Position numbers and translations under genes: made by a program | In this document: piece after piece, positions 29,644 to 40,105 of the stretch | Numbering within the stretch: position 1 is the stretch's first letter | Layout: every line of letters begins with the position of its first letter | The notes under the pieces: generated by a model | The model's database searches: none | Told to the model about the DNA's origin: nothing | Seen by the model: the letters and a program-made list of their open reading frames with translations, nothing else | From: Nitrososphaerota archaeon | GTDB lineage: Archaea; Thermoproteota; Nitrososphaeria; Conexivisphaerales; DTJL01 | Direction: 5' to 3' | NCBI GenBank assembly: GCA_021324115.1 | Contig: JAJPJS010000025.1 | Span: 386,122 to 450,121, forward strand | DNA: 64,000 nt

Positions 29644-30777
29644 CTAGCCCGTTGGTGCCCCACAGTAGGGACATGTTTCTGCAGTTGTAGGAATCAGCGT
29701 TCCACAGTACTTGCATTTCACTTTGACCACTTCCTTGATCACCACCTGCTCGGGTGGTTGGGAGCCCAAAGATACCCCCGCAGAAGCAGGAGCGCTTTGA
29801 GGATAAGCAGGAGGCGAAATTTCAGACGATGAAACCGGGTTGGTAGGGGGTGGAGGTATGTATGGGGGATGTTCCGGTATCTCCTTTCTCCTGTTTCCTC
29901 TAGATATTGCGAGCGCTCCAACAAACACGGCGATAATTATCACGCCGAACAGAATCAACAGAGACTGTGCGCTGAAGGAGACCGTCTGCACAGGCGGCGG
30001 GATCACTGGTGGATTGTTTGGAGAGGAGACGTACGTCAACGGATAACTGGTAGACAACACAAATAAGTTATCGGTATACTGAAAACTTCCAGCCTGCCCC
30101 TGATACTCGCCAGTGTCATGCTCCACATAGCTGTAACCGACTATGTAACCGGTTGAGGGGTCAAAGTATTCATACCAGGTGTACTGTGCTGAAAACACTC
30201 CGTACGAATCATTACGCTGGTACTGTCCCTGCCCCACCGCCTCGATAGTTCTGACGTAACTGCTTCCCAGAGGCAGGTAGTAGCTATAATTCTTTGACAG
30301 AACGGTGAACCTTGTGTTAAGGACATAGAAGGTTCCGCCAACCGGTGTCGATGCGTTCATCGCAAACCATACATACGTTGGCTTGGAGTAGCCAACCTGG
30401 TTATCGGTGCCGTTAAGGTACGTGTAGTTCGCCGCGGACCACGAGTAGAATCCTGAACTCGAGCCTGATTCTGAATTCCCCTGATTGTTACTGTAGTTGT
30501 AGACATAGTCGTAGTAAGATGAGACAATGGAGCCGTTGACACCCGTCACCCTCTCTTCTCCCTGGATGAATGTATTGTCGGTATAACCAAGATAAGATCC
30601 CTGACCCTGGCTTACTGTGATGATTTCTGAGTAGGTGAAGTGGTCGACAATGGCGGGTGTGTATGCGACAGCCGTGTAAAGTGTTTCGCCAGTGGTGCCC
30701 GCCAACAAAAGGATGAGTAGAAACGTCAAAGAAACATAAAATACCGTAAAAAATGATCCTCGTGGTCTGAATAACAT
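29644..30777 (-). CDS. Membrane-anchored extracytoplasmic protein with cytoplasmic C-terminal zinc ribbon
   Basis: N-terminal TM MLFRPRGSFFTVFYVSLTFLLILLLAG, Tyr/Ser-rich ectodomain, second TM, C-terminal CKYCGTLIPTTAETCPYCG. Confidence 0.75.
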   Translation of the reverse strand: MLFRPRGSFFTVFYVSLTFLLILLLAGTTGETLYTAVAYTPAIVDHFTYSEIITVSQGQGSYLGYTDNTFIQGEERVTGVNGSIVSSYYDYVYNYSNNQGNSESGSSSGFYSWSAANYTYLNGTDNQVGYSKPTYVWFAMNASTPVGGTFYVLNTRFTVLSKNYSYYLPLGSSYVRTIEAVGQGQYQRNDSYGVFSAQYTWYEYFDPSTGYIVGYSYVEHDTGEYQGQAGSFQYTDNLFVLSTSYPLTYVSSPNNPPVIPPPVQTVSFSAQSLLILFGVIIIAVFVGALAISRGNRRKEIPEHPPYIPPPPTNPVSSSEISPPAYPQSAPASAGVSLGSQPPEQVVIKEVVKVKCKYCGTLIPTTAETCPYCGAPTG

Positions 30778-30844
30778 CGGTAAATTCACTCCCCTCCCAC
30801 CCGATCGGCTTTTGAGCTGTTGGTCATCTCGGCACCTCTGATAT

Positions 30845-32398
30845 TCAACCTGCAAACCCTCCGACCCCGTGGCTGTGGGCGGGGTGAAAGCCACCCATAC
30901 CGCCAAAATTCGAGGTGTGATATGAATGCGCCGATATCAAAGGATAGTACCAGATGAAGAAGAATGGGCGCGTGCCGTAACTGAACTGGATCGGAGTCTC
31001 GGATAACGTTGCAGTAGGATCCAGCTCCTTGATGAGCTCGTTTCTAACACCATGGATCATTCTTACTGCTAGGGTGACCAGTTCCGATCGCTCCAGACCC
31101 GCTGCAAATGCTGATAGTAAGGTGACTGCCTTTTCCATCAGGTCGAGCACCTCGTGTGATTCAAAAACAGGAATCGAAGCAAGTATAGCACCTGGGACGA
31201 GTGGATACTCAAGATAATTTTTGAGCTGCTCGATGACATACTTCAGCTTATCCTCAACATCATTTGGCCCGAGCTCACCTATCGAAAGAAAGGCGGAAGA
31301 GATTTCGGTGTCTTCTGAAGTCATGTATCCCCAGGACTTGAACATCGACCTGAAACCATCGAATTTCGATAAAATGTCAGCATCGGGAAGGTTCATGACA
31401 GAAAGGATTGCCGCGGCACGATATGAGGAAGTAGACTGCATAAATCTTGTAAAACGGTCAGCAGGATAAGTACCATCGAACCTTCTTCCCGCAAGGATGG
31501 TAGCAGCTACCCCTGCTGCCTGTTCCTTTGGGACTCCATGGTCTCTCACGAAACTCTCAAGTTGTCCAAGCGAAGCCTGGAGATCACTGATTTCAAAGCT
31601 GCTCATTGCTGTCATTATCTCTGCAGCCATAAGCCTGTCGTCTACCGTGAAGTCAGTATTAAGAGAGCTGAATGCGTTGATATACCTTTGACTTATCTGT
31701 GCTGTGTCCCCCTGAAGTTTTGCGAGCCCGACAGCTGCCCCCCAGAGCTCGGAATCAAACATTCTCGTTAGCAGGTCGTTCTGAGGCACCGGCACAACGG
31801 GTTTGAGATTCGAAACATATGCACTCGACCTCTGTGCGATCAACCTGAGCTCTGAGAAGGTATTCTTCATCTCGACAAGGAAAGTTGAAAAGTCTTCGTC
31901 CGCAATCCTGTAATTCCTGATGTTGAGGTCATTGAGGGTCAGTGTTCCGAGGTCCGTAATCGCAAGATAAGCACTGTCATATGGCATCATTCTGTCGATT
32001 AAGGATTTTTCCTGAATGAGTTCGTTGAGCTGCTTTTCAAGCACTGCGAGCTGCGATTCTTCCTGGGAGACGGCGGCGGATTCATCTTGTATTCTATGTA
32101 GTAAAGCATCCTTTTCGTCCTTTCCTTTGAAGTGAAAGAGAAAAGAATGTTCCTTGGCTTCGTCTCCCTGCAGAACACTCGCCGACTGCTGTTCGTCGGC
32201 TTTTTCAGCGTTGACCTGAGACATGATTTGGGACAGTCTCCCCACCTCGTTTACGCCCTTTTCATAATCTTCTTTCGTGGCTCTTAAAACAAAACCGCTT
32301 GAAATCAGAAAATCAAGGTCGTGTGGGTCTAGCTGGGCTGCCTGTTGAACATGGTCCTTCAGCTGGGAAAGAAACAACCGCGCTTCCGAGCACTTCAT
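30845..32398 (-). CDS. Uncharacterised helical 517-aa protein
   Basis: Continuous ORF with Gly/His-rich C-terminus (SNFGGMGGFHPAHSHGVGGFAG). Confidence 0.6.
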   Translation of the reverse strand: MKCSEARLFLSQLKDHVQQAAQLDPHDLDFLISSGFVLRATKEDYEKGVNEVGRLSQIMSQVNAEKADEQQSASVLQGDEAKEHSFLFHFKGKDEKDALLHRIQDESAAVSQEESQLAVLEKQLNELIQEKSLIDRMMPYDSAYLAITDLGTLTLNDLNIRNYRIADEDFSTFLVEMKNTFSELRLIAQRSSAYVSNLKPVVPVPQNDLLTRMFDSELWGAAVGLAKLQGDTAQISQRYINAFSSLNTDFTVDDRLMAAEIMTAMSSFEISDLQASLGQLESFVRDHGVPKEQAAGVAATILAGRRFDGTYPADRFTRFMQSTSSYRAAAILSVMNLPDADILSKFDGFRSMFKSWGYMTSEDTEISSAFLSIGELGPNDVEDKLKYVIEQLKNYLEYPLVPGAILASIPVFESHEVLDLMEKAVTLLSAFAAGLERSELVTLAVRMIHGVRNELIKELDPTATLSETPIQFSYGTRPFFFIWYYPLISAHSYHTSNFGGMGGFHPAHSHGVGGFAG

Positions 32399-32559
32399 AG
32401 CGCCTTTTGTGGAAAGAACACTATGGTACTTAAGTTATTTGATGTATTGGCGTCCTCTTCCAGTTTCTACCTTTGACATGACATTGATGTTACCGTCACA
32501 AATCATTAAATGTTCGATCCCGTTTCTTATTCGGTTTTAAAGCGTTTGCGAATGTGAAC

Positions 32560-32905
32560 CTATTTCAAAGCCTTCCATAGAATCAGGTTGCAGACAAGCC
32601 GGATCAACCCTGGGATCACTTTCGTGAGCCTCTCGAACCTGAGCACAACCTTCCTGAAGATCTTCGGCCAGCCGAAGAACCTCTCCGCATTTTACCTTAC
32701 CCCGTTACATCTCCCCCTGCTGAAGGGCCGGCGCCTCTCAGGCCTTTTCCCCGTCTTCGTCGGGCGGTCGGGTATCTGCGACCTGACGTGCTTCCGGTCG
32801 ATGTCGAACCTGTCACAGACGGGAGCCAGTCGTCATACCCACTGTCGGATGACCTCGTGAGACCTGTCGATGAGGGGCTCGAGAATCATCGATGGCTTCC
32901 TCAAA
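32560..32905 (-). pseudogene. Decayed DDE transposase C-terminal fragment
   Basis: Minus translation NAERFFGWPKIFRKVVLRFERLTKVIPGLIRLVCNLILWKALK* preceded by in-frame TAA (32692-32694); upstream KPSMILEPLIDRSHEVIRQWV*RLAP..FDIDRKHVRS with further stops. Confidence 0.65.
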
Positions 32906-33188
32906 CTGTTCGAACGCAGATAGACAAACGTCCCGTAAATAACCAGCGGGAGGGATGTCCTTTCGCGTTCCATGAACTTTGGAGAGTCCATGAGGCATGA
33001 GAGGCATCATTCCCTCAAATCATGAGAAAGCAACGAAGCTGGAGAGTTCGCTCATTCGGTTCTTGACTTGACAGCGCCCACTAGGGCGCCATCTTCCACA
33101 AGTAGGCGAGTTTTGGCATCACTTATCGTGCTGAGATTCCCCCCAACTCTCCTGCGATAGATAGCAGGGCTGGACATGGGTAGTGACG

Positions 33189-34505
33189 CTATTCGAAGAA
33201 CCTAACCTTCACAGGTTTTTCATCTCTGTATTCGCGGAGAAAATAGTAAGCGATTATCAGGGAAAGGAGAAGAACAACGCCGAAGACCAGCGCTTCCCGA
33301 GGCATTCCGAACATGAACGCTAGGATTGCGACCATGGCGGCTGCCGGGAGGTACGGATAAAGAGGGACGGAGAACGACCCTTTCATTCCGAGCCTGCGAA
33401 AATGGACCAAGGCAAACGTAGCGATGAGATATGAGAACAGCAAGCCAAAATTGCTGATCGCCGCGATCACGAATATGTTACCTGAGAACAGCATCAGGAC
33501 CCCGATGACACCCGAGATGAAGACTCCATTCTTCGCTACATCTCTCTTCGCGTCGTAGGTCCGCACCGCCTTCGGAAGCAAGCCGTCGAGGCCAATTTGG
33601 TACAGTATTCGTGAAGAGCCCAGCAAGATGGCAAGAGAGGCGGAAGCCGTTGCCACGAGTGCGCCGACATCCACTGCGACGAGCAGGTAGGCAGGGGCGC
33701 CCGCGGTCTGGAGCGCGAAGGAAAGAGGGTCGGCGTTAATCACGAACTTGACCGCCGGCACCAGGATGAGGAGGGAGATAGCTACCAAGACGTAAAGCAC
33801 CATGCTGATCACGACCGAGGAGAGGATTGCCTTTGCTGCGGACCTGGCACCTCCCTTCACTTCCGAGACGAACGTGCTTATCGCCTGGAACCCGGAGTAC
33901 GCAAAGAACACCGCCACGCTGGCGCCAAAGATTCCCTCAATGTTCGCAGCCTGAGCGCCGCCCGATAAGAAGCTGGTCGCAGAACCGCTCCTCAGGAAGT
34001 AGAATGCTGCAAAGCCAACGACAGCAAGGAGGATGCTCAACTTGACGATCACGAGAACGAAATCGGCCTTGGCGGCTTTCCTGATGCCCCGCAGGTTCAG
34101 CAGAGTCAGTGCAGCTATCAGGGCAATCGCGAAGTAGTAACTCGCCGTCGCAATCTTTAGCCCGAGCAGGCTCGCCAGATACGACCCGAAACCAAGCGCC
34201 ACTACGGAGACTGAGCTAGCGTAGCTGACGTAGAGCAGGAGTCCAGTGATGAAACCAAGCTCGCTGCCGAACGCTTCGTAGGCGTACGAATAGCTGGCGC
34301 CGGTCGCTTTGGGAAAGAGGGTGCAGAGCTCCCCTATCTCGAGCGCGACCACCGCTGCGACCAAGCCCACCAGGATGAACGAAAGGAGCGCCCAGGAGCC
34401 GGCGAGAGCTATGGCAGTGCCGCTAAGGGTGAAGATGCCGGCACCGATTATCGCACCCAATCCGACAGCCGTTGCGACTCTGATGCTTATCCCGCCTTCG
34501 CTCAA
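33189..34505 (-). CDS. APC family amino acid permease
   Basis: VGLGAIIGAGIFTLSGTAIALAGSWALLSFILVG; 12 TM pattern. Confidence 0.92.
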   Translation of the reverse strand: MSEGGISIRVATAVGLGAIIGAGIFTLSGTAIALAGSWALLSFILVGLVAAVVALEIGELCTLFPKATGASYSYAYEAFGSELGFITGLLLYVSYASSVSVVALGFGSYLASLLGLKIATASYYFAIALIAALTLLNLRGIRKAAKADFVLVIVKLSILLAVVGFAAFYFLRSGSATSFLSGGAQAANIEGIFGASVAVFFAYSGFQAISTFVSEVKGGARSAAKAILSSVVISMVLYVLVAISLLILVPAVKFVINADPLSFALQTAGAPAYLLVAVDVGALVATASASLAILLGSSRILYQIGLDGLLPKAVRTYDAKRDVAKNGVFISGVIGVLMLFSGNIFVIAAISNFGLLFSYLIATFALVHFRRLGMKGSFSVPLYPYLPAAAMVAILAFMFGMPREALVFGVVLLLSLIIAYYFLREYRDEKPVKVRFFE

Positions 34506-34965
34506 GTGATGTGACTCCGGCTGCTGGTTGAATATGGCTCGGTTTTACGTATTATGCAGAGTAAGCCTTCTCATTCCGCCCTGCCGCAGCTGCGCTAGCG
34601 TGCGCCTTTGGGTTAGAGCTTTCTCCAGTCCCGGACTTTGCGCGGGATTCGTCAAGGCAATCCTAGAAGACCTATAGAATTGGCAGTCTGCAAGCATAAA
34701 AGAGAACCCCCACAAAACTTTACCGGCCCGAAGGAGTCGGTTCGGATGTAAGCATAGAAGACGCGATCCAATTCCCTGCCCCAGAGAATCTTGGAATGAG
34801 TGCGGTGAATCGGACTAAAGCTGAAGTTCATCCTGATTGAGAACGAACACTGACTTCCAACAATACGGGTTGAAATCCCGTCCGGTGGAGGGAGGGAGGT
34901 GCGAGCAGTCATCAGATAATGTATATTGATGTGTATCTACATATCAAAATACTTTCGGGCACAGT

Positions 34966-35225
34966 TACAGCCCGAAAGAAGCAGGGAAGATGCCTGGGGA
35001 TAACGACCCATACGATACAGGTCTGGGACAGGCAGTGAAAGGTCAGGTGCATCAGGCTTCCGACCGGAAGAAGAATACGGGAGTCGGAGATCAAGCGCCT
35101 GATGAACGTCGCTGAACAAGGGAAGGAAGGAAAGAAGCTGTCTACGCAAGGGTGTCTTCGCACGACCAGAAGTCATACTTGGATGCTCAGGTGAATGTCC
35201 TGAAGACCAGGGCACGCGCAGTACC
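34966..35225 (+). pseudogene. Decayed IS607-type serine recombinase (TnpA-like)
   Basis: Across frames: YSPKEAGKM / CLGITTHTIQVWDRQ*KVRCIRLPTGRRIRESEIKRLMN / AVYARVSSHDQKSYLDAQVNVLKTRA: MerR-like HTH then resolvase YARVSS motif, with in-frame TGA (35036-35038) and two apparent frameshifts. Confidence 0.75.
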
Positions 35226-36497
35226 TCAGGTGCCCTCTCACGTAGGCTTCGAGGCAGATGTCGTCGGCTTCACCGGTGAACATGACTTTAGGCTCGAAAT
35301 TTTTCTTCCTGCCGATCTACATGGCCTATTCCCAGAGCAATGCGCAATCACCTAACATAAACTGTTATGGATACCAAGTCGAAGGTAACCAAACCAGTGG
35401 TACATCCTTCTACTATGCTACCGCCTCAGCCTAAGGAGTATAGGACAATTCAATTGGTTACTGTAATGCGGATGGTGGTACTGGTTATTGCAGTTTTCCA
35501 TGTCTATGAGTCGACTCCGTGTCTCCATATTATTACTCCCCACAAGGGAAGGCGACACAGTGGGACCAAATAATAATGACCTACACTCTTTTCCTACCAC
35601 CATTTTCTAGCCAAGAAACAGCGACTGCATACCTCCGATATCAACCATAGTCTCCGTTGGTTCGAGTAAGTTTTTTATCAGACACCCACTTCGAGCTTGA
35701 ATGCTATGTGTTGTATCATTGATCTACTCAAGGGAGCGTCTCGAAAGTTCCTGAGGCGACGATGAGGATAGGCCAATGGCGTTTACGCTTCGGGCTTTGA
35801 TCCTGCTTGTAACGTTGCTCCTAGTCTGTGGATAGCAAAAAGAGAGTCTCAGAGGAGCCAGTCTACAAACGCTGATGAGATGAGGGTTTTGGATGAAAAT
35901 CGGCTCCAGGCATCGATACACAATGGCCGCTTCGTCTTGGAGTAATATTTCTGGCCATAAGAAGGGTATGAATTTCATTTAACTCCCTTTGTGCTTTACT
36001 TTCGCTTCTTTCAGCCCCAAGTAAGTGAGGTCTCAATAGGGTTTACTTAATATCGTTTGAGTCGAATAGGACAAACCGAAAGACAGGCCAGTCAGTAGGC
36101 CCAGATGTGGATCGGACGCATCAAAACCCGAATAAGGCTTCGATCCGAAATGAGCATTGGGAGTTCGCCAAGGTAAATCAAACAGAAGATAGCCGCAACA
36201 TCATAAATGGTTGGTGGTAGAGGGCCGGTTAATGGCGTAATACTTGCTTCTGAAGTGGGCGGTGTATGTATGGGAGGGTAGGAGTCCTGTGAACATACAA
36301 CATTAGATCATCCCAGAAGCAAGAACAAGAATACCCCGACATGATGGGGAATCTTACGAATTCTAGGTATGAGAGGACGTCAAGCCTTGCATAACGGATA
36401 ATCAGTGTAGCCTTCCCCTCTAAACAACCGGTCTTTGTTCACAAACACTTATAGTAATGGTCATATACTTGGAAATCTAATTCTGATATTGTAGGTA

Positions 36498-36941
36498 TTG
36501 GAGATGGCAATAGACAAGAAGTTCATCCTATTGTATGACTCGGATTGCGGAGTCTGCAGCAGGTTCAAGAAGATGGTCCAACTGCTGGATTGGAACAGGA
36601 AAATCGATTATCTGTCCCTCTCTGACCCAAGATCGAACGAAATTCTTAATCAGGTGCCTGAGGAATTAAAACTTTCGTCGTCTCACCTTTTGCTACCAAA
36701 TGGGTCTGTCTTGACTGGGTCGGCCTATCTCTCCGAGTTACTCGGTATCTTACCTTCGACGAAATATACGTTGGGTGTGTTGGCGAGATTCCCGGCCATA
36801 TCGAGCTTCTTCATCTTCTTGTTCGACGTGATGTCGAGATTGCATGGTACCTCATTTTGCAAAGCAGGCATGAGGGCTCAAAATGATGGATTGTCTTTCC
36901 AAGAACACCTAACGAGTCAACTGGAATATATTCAATTGTAA
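36498..36941 (+). CDS. DCC family (DUF393) thiol-disulfide oxidoreductase-like protein
   Basis: ILLYDSDCGVCSRFKKMVQLLD. Confidence 0.85.
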   Translation: MEMAIDKKFILLYDSDCGVCSRFKKMVQLLDWNRKIDYLSLSDPRSNEILNQVPEELKLSSSHLLLPNGSVLTGSAYLSELLGILPSTKYTLGVLARFPAISSFFIFLFDVMSRLHGTSFCKAGMRAQNDGLSFQEHLTSQLEYIQL

Positions 36942-37968
36942 GAGCATCACATCCTGGGCAGAATGACTTTAGGGAGAACCTCAGGTGACCGGGAGGAATC
37001 GGCTGGGCAAAGGAATAATCGTCTTCGATGTACCCGAAATATCAAGCGAATATGGGATATCCCTATGTGAAATTTGTAAGGGAATTCTTCAAGAAATTAG
37101 GCAAAGCGGGTTAGCGTCGACCCATCCGGTCTCGTCCACAGAAAATAACCTGCCGGCGGGAAGGATGATGCGTTCACTACACGATAAGCGATAATAGTAT
37201 CAAGGCAGGCAAAGCTATAAACACAAGCCAACTCGAGAGAGCTATCAAATTAGGAGAAGTGACTGTACCCCTCCCATAATTGAGCCGAACAGACCCACCA
37301 TTTCTGCACCCGCACGGTGAGATTCAATGCATCGATTTGACCCACAGGGACCATTTATCGGAAGAATTGAAGTGTTGGGCCGGTGACCGATGCCTATTGT
37401 CAGATTGACTAGTTGCCTCTCCATCTTCGGCTCGGACTAAATCGAATCTATAATGGACGCCACGATGCTTGCAGCGATATTCGTTCTTCTTAAATCTCAA
37501 ATAGTGATTTAGTCTTGATAGTTGAGATCGGAAGTTGTTCCCCAGAAGTTGAGTGTTGAGAAGTAACCGCTTGATTACAAATACCTCGAATCTGCGTTGT
37601 ACTCTGCCAGACATTACTGAAATGCAAGAAAATTTCCACTGCCAGCGATCACAATGCACTCAAGTCCACGCATTCTGGATCCATGCAAAACAAGAATGAT
37701 AAGAGAAGAGGGAGAATCATGGCCTCAGGCTCGAATTTGGCCGGCACCCCGACCGTTTCCCTGTCAAGACATTTATCTGCGACCGGAAACTCGATCCACG
37801 TCGTCCCCCAGTTGGATACGCCCAAACCATTATCCTATGATCCTAGAAGGGCAGACGGATCCCGAAAATGTTAGGATGTTACAATGCCTAAAATATGCAT
37901 CCTCACGACCACGCGAGGGAGAACAAGTTGGAAGATTTATTATAGTTGGAATAATCAATAGATATTCA

Positions 37969-38226
37969 ATGAGCATCAGCATCAAGGATGTTGATGGAAG
38001 TACATTCAGAAATTCAAAGGCCGAAGCAGCCAGAGCCGGAATGAAGTTGGGTGAAGCAGCATCGGAAGCATTCAGGATGTGGGTAGATTCGAGAAGACTC
38101 CAAAGGTTGCGCGACAAGGAGAAAATGCTTGAAGCTGCGAGACAGATGGATGCTTTAAGGAATGCAAGCAAGGGCAAATGGTCTGGAGTGGCGGAGATCC
38201 GTAAATGGAGAGATCTGAAGAAGTAG
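37969..38226 (+). CDS. VapB-like antitoxin
   Basis: MSISIKDVDGSTFRNSKAEAARAGMKLGEAASEAFRMWVDS...; directly upstream of a decayed vapC and overlapping its start. Confidence 0.65.
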   Translation: MSISIKDVDGSTFRNSKAEAARAGMKLGEAASEAFRMWVDSRRLQRLRDKEKMLEAARQMDALRNASKGKWSGVAEIRKWRDLKK

Positions 38227-38615
38227 TACTGGACGCCTCGGTTGCGGTAAAGTGATTTTCTCAAGGAAACGGAAGTGACAGGCTGTTTCATTGAGAAATG
38301 AGCTTATCGAGGGGAGAAAGACACTGGTTGCACCTGACCTGCTGATTTACGAAGTAGAAAACGCACTGAAGTTCAGACCTGGCCTGGGCTCGAAGGATGC
38401 GAGTAAAGCCATCGAGTATCTTTTTGACCTCCGATCAGAATTAGTGACACCGAGTAGAGAACTCTTGAATGAGTGTGCAATAACCCTTCAGGTATGGCAT
38501 CACGATCTATGATTCGTGTCATGTAGCGCTTGATCTACTGGATATCGAGGCCGTTACGGCCGACACCTAACTTTTCGATAAGATGAAGCAATGCGGTTTC
38601 GTCAGACTTCTTTAG
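38202..38615 (+). pseudogene. VapC/PIN toxin pseudogene
   Basis: MERSEEVVLDASVAVK*F then, in shifted frames, RNELIEGRKTLVAPDLLIYEVENAL... and ITIYDSCHVALDLLDIEAVTADT*LFDKMKQCGFVRLL*. Confidence 0.8.
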
Positions 38616-39070
38616 CCTGCTGTTATAAGCACAAAGGACTCGGGCAAACGAAGCAGGTAGATAGGATTTGGTATCGACTGCCGGAACCATCTATTTGCGA
38701 TTGATTCTAACGCTCGGATGCGAAGTAGACAGATCTAAATGGCTGGTTTCCACCTTTTATTAAGCAATAGTTCCAAGCAAAGTGTTATCGGGTTGAGGTT
38801 GAGTGTAAATAAATGAATCGAGTAGAATTCCGCATCAACCCTCTCTTTCAGTTAACGTAGGCTAATTAAAACTTCGGTTGCCGTCAGCCCTTGGAAGTTC
38901 CATTCAATCGATTATGCCCCACTTCTAGATGTGGCAGGAAGGCCTTCTATAGAGTTAGGCGAGCAGATGTGAGAATAAAAAGTGTACTATGCGCTTCATG
39001 TTGGTGGTAATTAAGATAGCTTAATACGGCTAACCCTAGTTAAAGTGCCTATCGAAAAGGTTGACTCTCC

Positions 39071-39772
39071 TTGCGCAATAGTTATTCCTCGTCTAAAATT
39101 TCTCAGCCCAAAGAGATAGAGCAAACATTTGATCTGTATGCTGAAGATTTCGATCGATGGTTCAGCGAAAACAAGAAGATATACCTTTCAGAACTTTACG
39201 CTTTACAGGCCTGTCGGCCATACGGCAGGATACTTGACGTCGGGGTAGGTACGGGTGTTTTTGCATCGAAGCTGGGGGTAGAAGTGGGGATAGACGTATC
39301 AGCAGTTATGCTTGAGAAAAGCAGAAAACGTGGAATCGATGTCGTGCAGGCAGACGTCAAGGCTCTTCCCCTTCGCTCAAGGAGTTTTAATACCGTGATA
39401 TCCACTTTCACAATCTGTTTTGTGAACCACGTCCAAGGTATGCTGGAAGAAGCCTGCCGAGTTTTAAAACATGGAGGCATGTTTGTACTCGGTGAGATAA
39501 CCCTCGACTCGGCATGGGGTAAAGTATACTCGAAGCGGGGTCGAGCAGGACATCGGTTTTACAGTAAAGCGTCTTTTTTCACATATTCACAGACAGTGAA
39601 AATGCTCTCGAGCTCCACCTTCAGCATAACAAGTGTTTACGGAACTTTGGATTTTGGACCAGAGGACGAACCCTCGGTTGAGACCCCTACTGAATTGAAA
39701 CCAGATGATTATGACTCAGTAAGCAGGTTCGGGTTCATTGCGATTGCATCCACCAGTCCGTTTATGAACTGA
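39071..39772 (+). CDS. Class I SAM-dependent methyltransferase
   Basis: GRILDVGVGTGVFASKLGVEVGIDVSAVMLEKSRKRGIDVVQADVKALPL. Confidence 0.9.
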   Translation: MRNSYSSSKISQPKEIEQTFDLYAEDFDRWFSENKKIYLSELYALQACRPYGRILDVGVGTGVFASKLGVEVGIDVSAVMLEKSRKRGIDVVQADVKALPLRSRSFNTVISTFTICFVNHVQGMLEEACRVLKHGGMFVLGEITLDSAWGKVYSKRGRAGHRFYSKASFFTYSQTVKMLSSSTFSITSVYGTLDFGPEDEPSVETPTELKPDDYDSVSRFGFIAIASTSPFMN

Positions 39773-40105
39773 ACGATACGATGAGAGATGTGCTTTTGCT
39801 GTAACGGGGAAACAAACACATCCCAATCGGACAACGTTCTGAATTGGGTAGGTTTCTCGGAGGGTGGCCGATAGTTAGATACTCTTATGCCCCCACTTTT
39901 GTGGTTCAGAGTGTATAAAGCTCGTGAATCTTAACGGTACAGGCAGGGTAGGACTAGCCTAAAATATTAAGCGAATCCTTACCAGATACTCATGCGTCAA
40001 TTTAATAACTTGAGTTAACCAGAAGTCAAACTTTCTCCTTGTCTGTCAACAAATGTCCTAGGAGGGCATGGCCCGATATCTTGCTAGCCAACTGCGAAAT
40101 AGGGT

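Noticed and set aside
34952-34978. CTTTCGGGC-acagttaca-GCCCGAAAG hairpin as a terminator
   Set aside because: No upstream CDS ends here and archaeal termination does not use this structure; it lies at the start of the IS607 remnant and could be a transposon end, but nothing further supports it.
35050-35104. Nested inverted repeats (CATCAGGC...GCCTGATG enclosing CTTCCGACCGGAAG), briefly considered as an SRP-like or other structured RNA
   Set aside because: They fall inside the decayed IS607 recombinase reading frame (RLPTGRRIRESEIKRLMN), which explains the sequence better; no convincing SRP consensus.
35297-35640. Plus-strand Asn/Tyr/Ser-rich reading (YMAYSQSNAQSPNINCYGYQVEGNQTSGTSFYYATASA*) as a secreted-protein fragment
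   Set aside because: Short, several stops, no recognisable family; cannot be supported without a search.
39071-39081. TTGCGCAATAG at the methyltransferase start matches the 51.9 kb operator-like motif
   Set aside because: Single copy overlapping the start codon; a chance match is plausible without a genome-wide scan.
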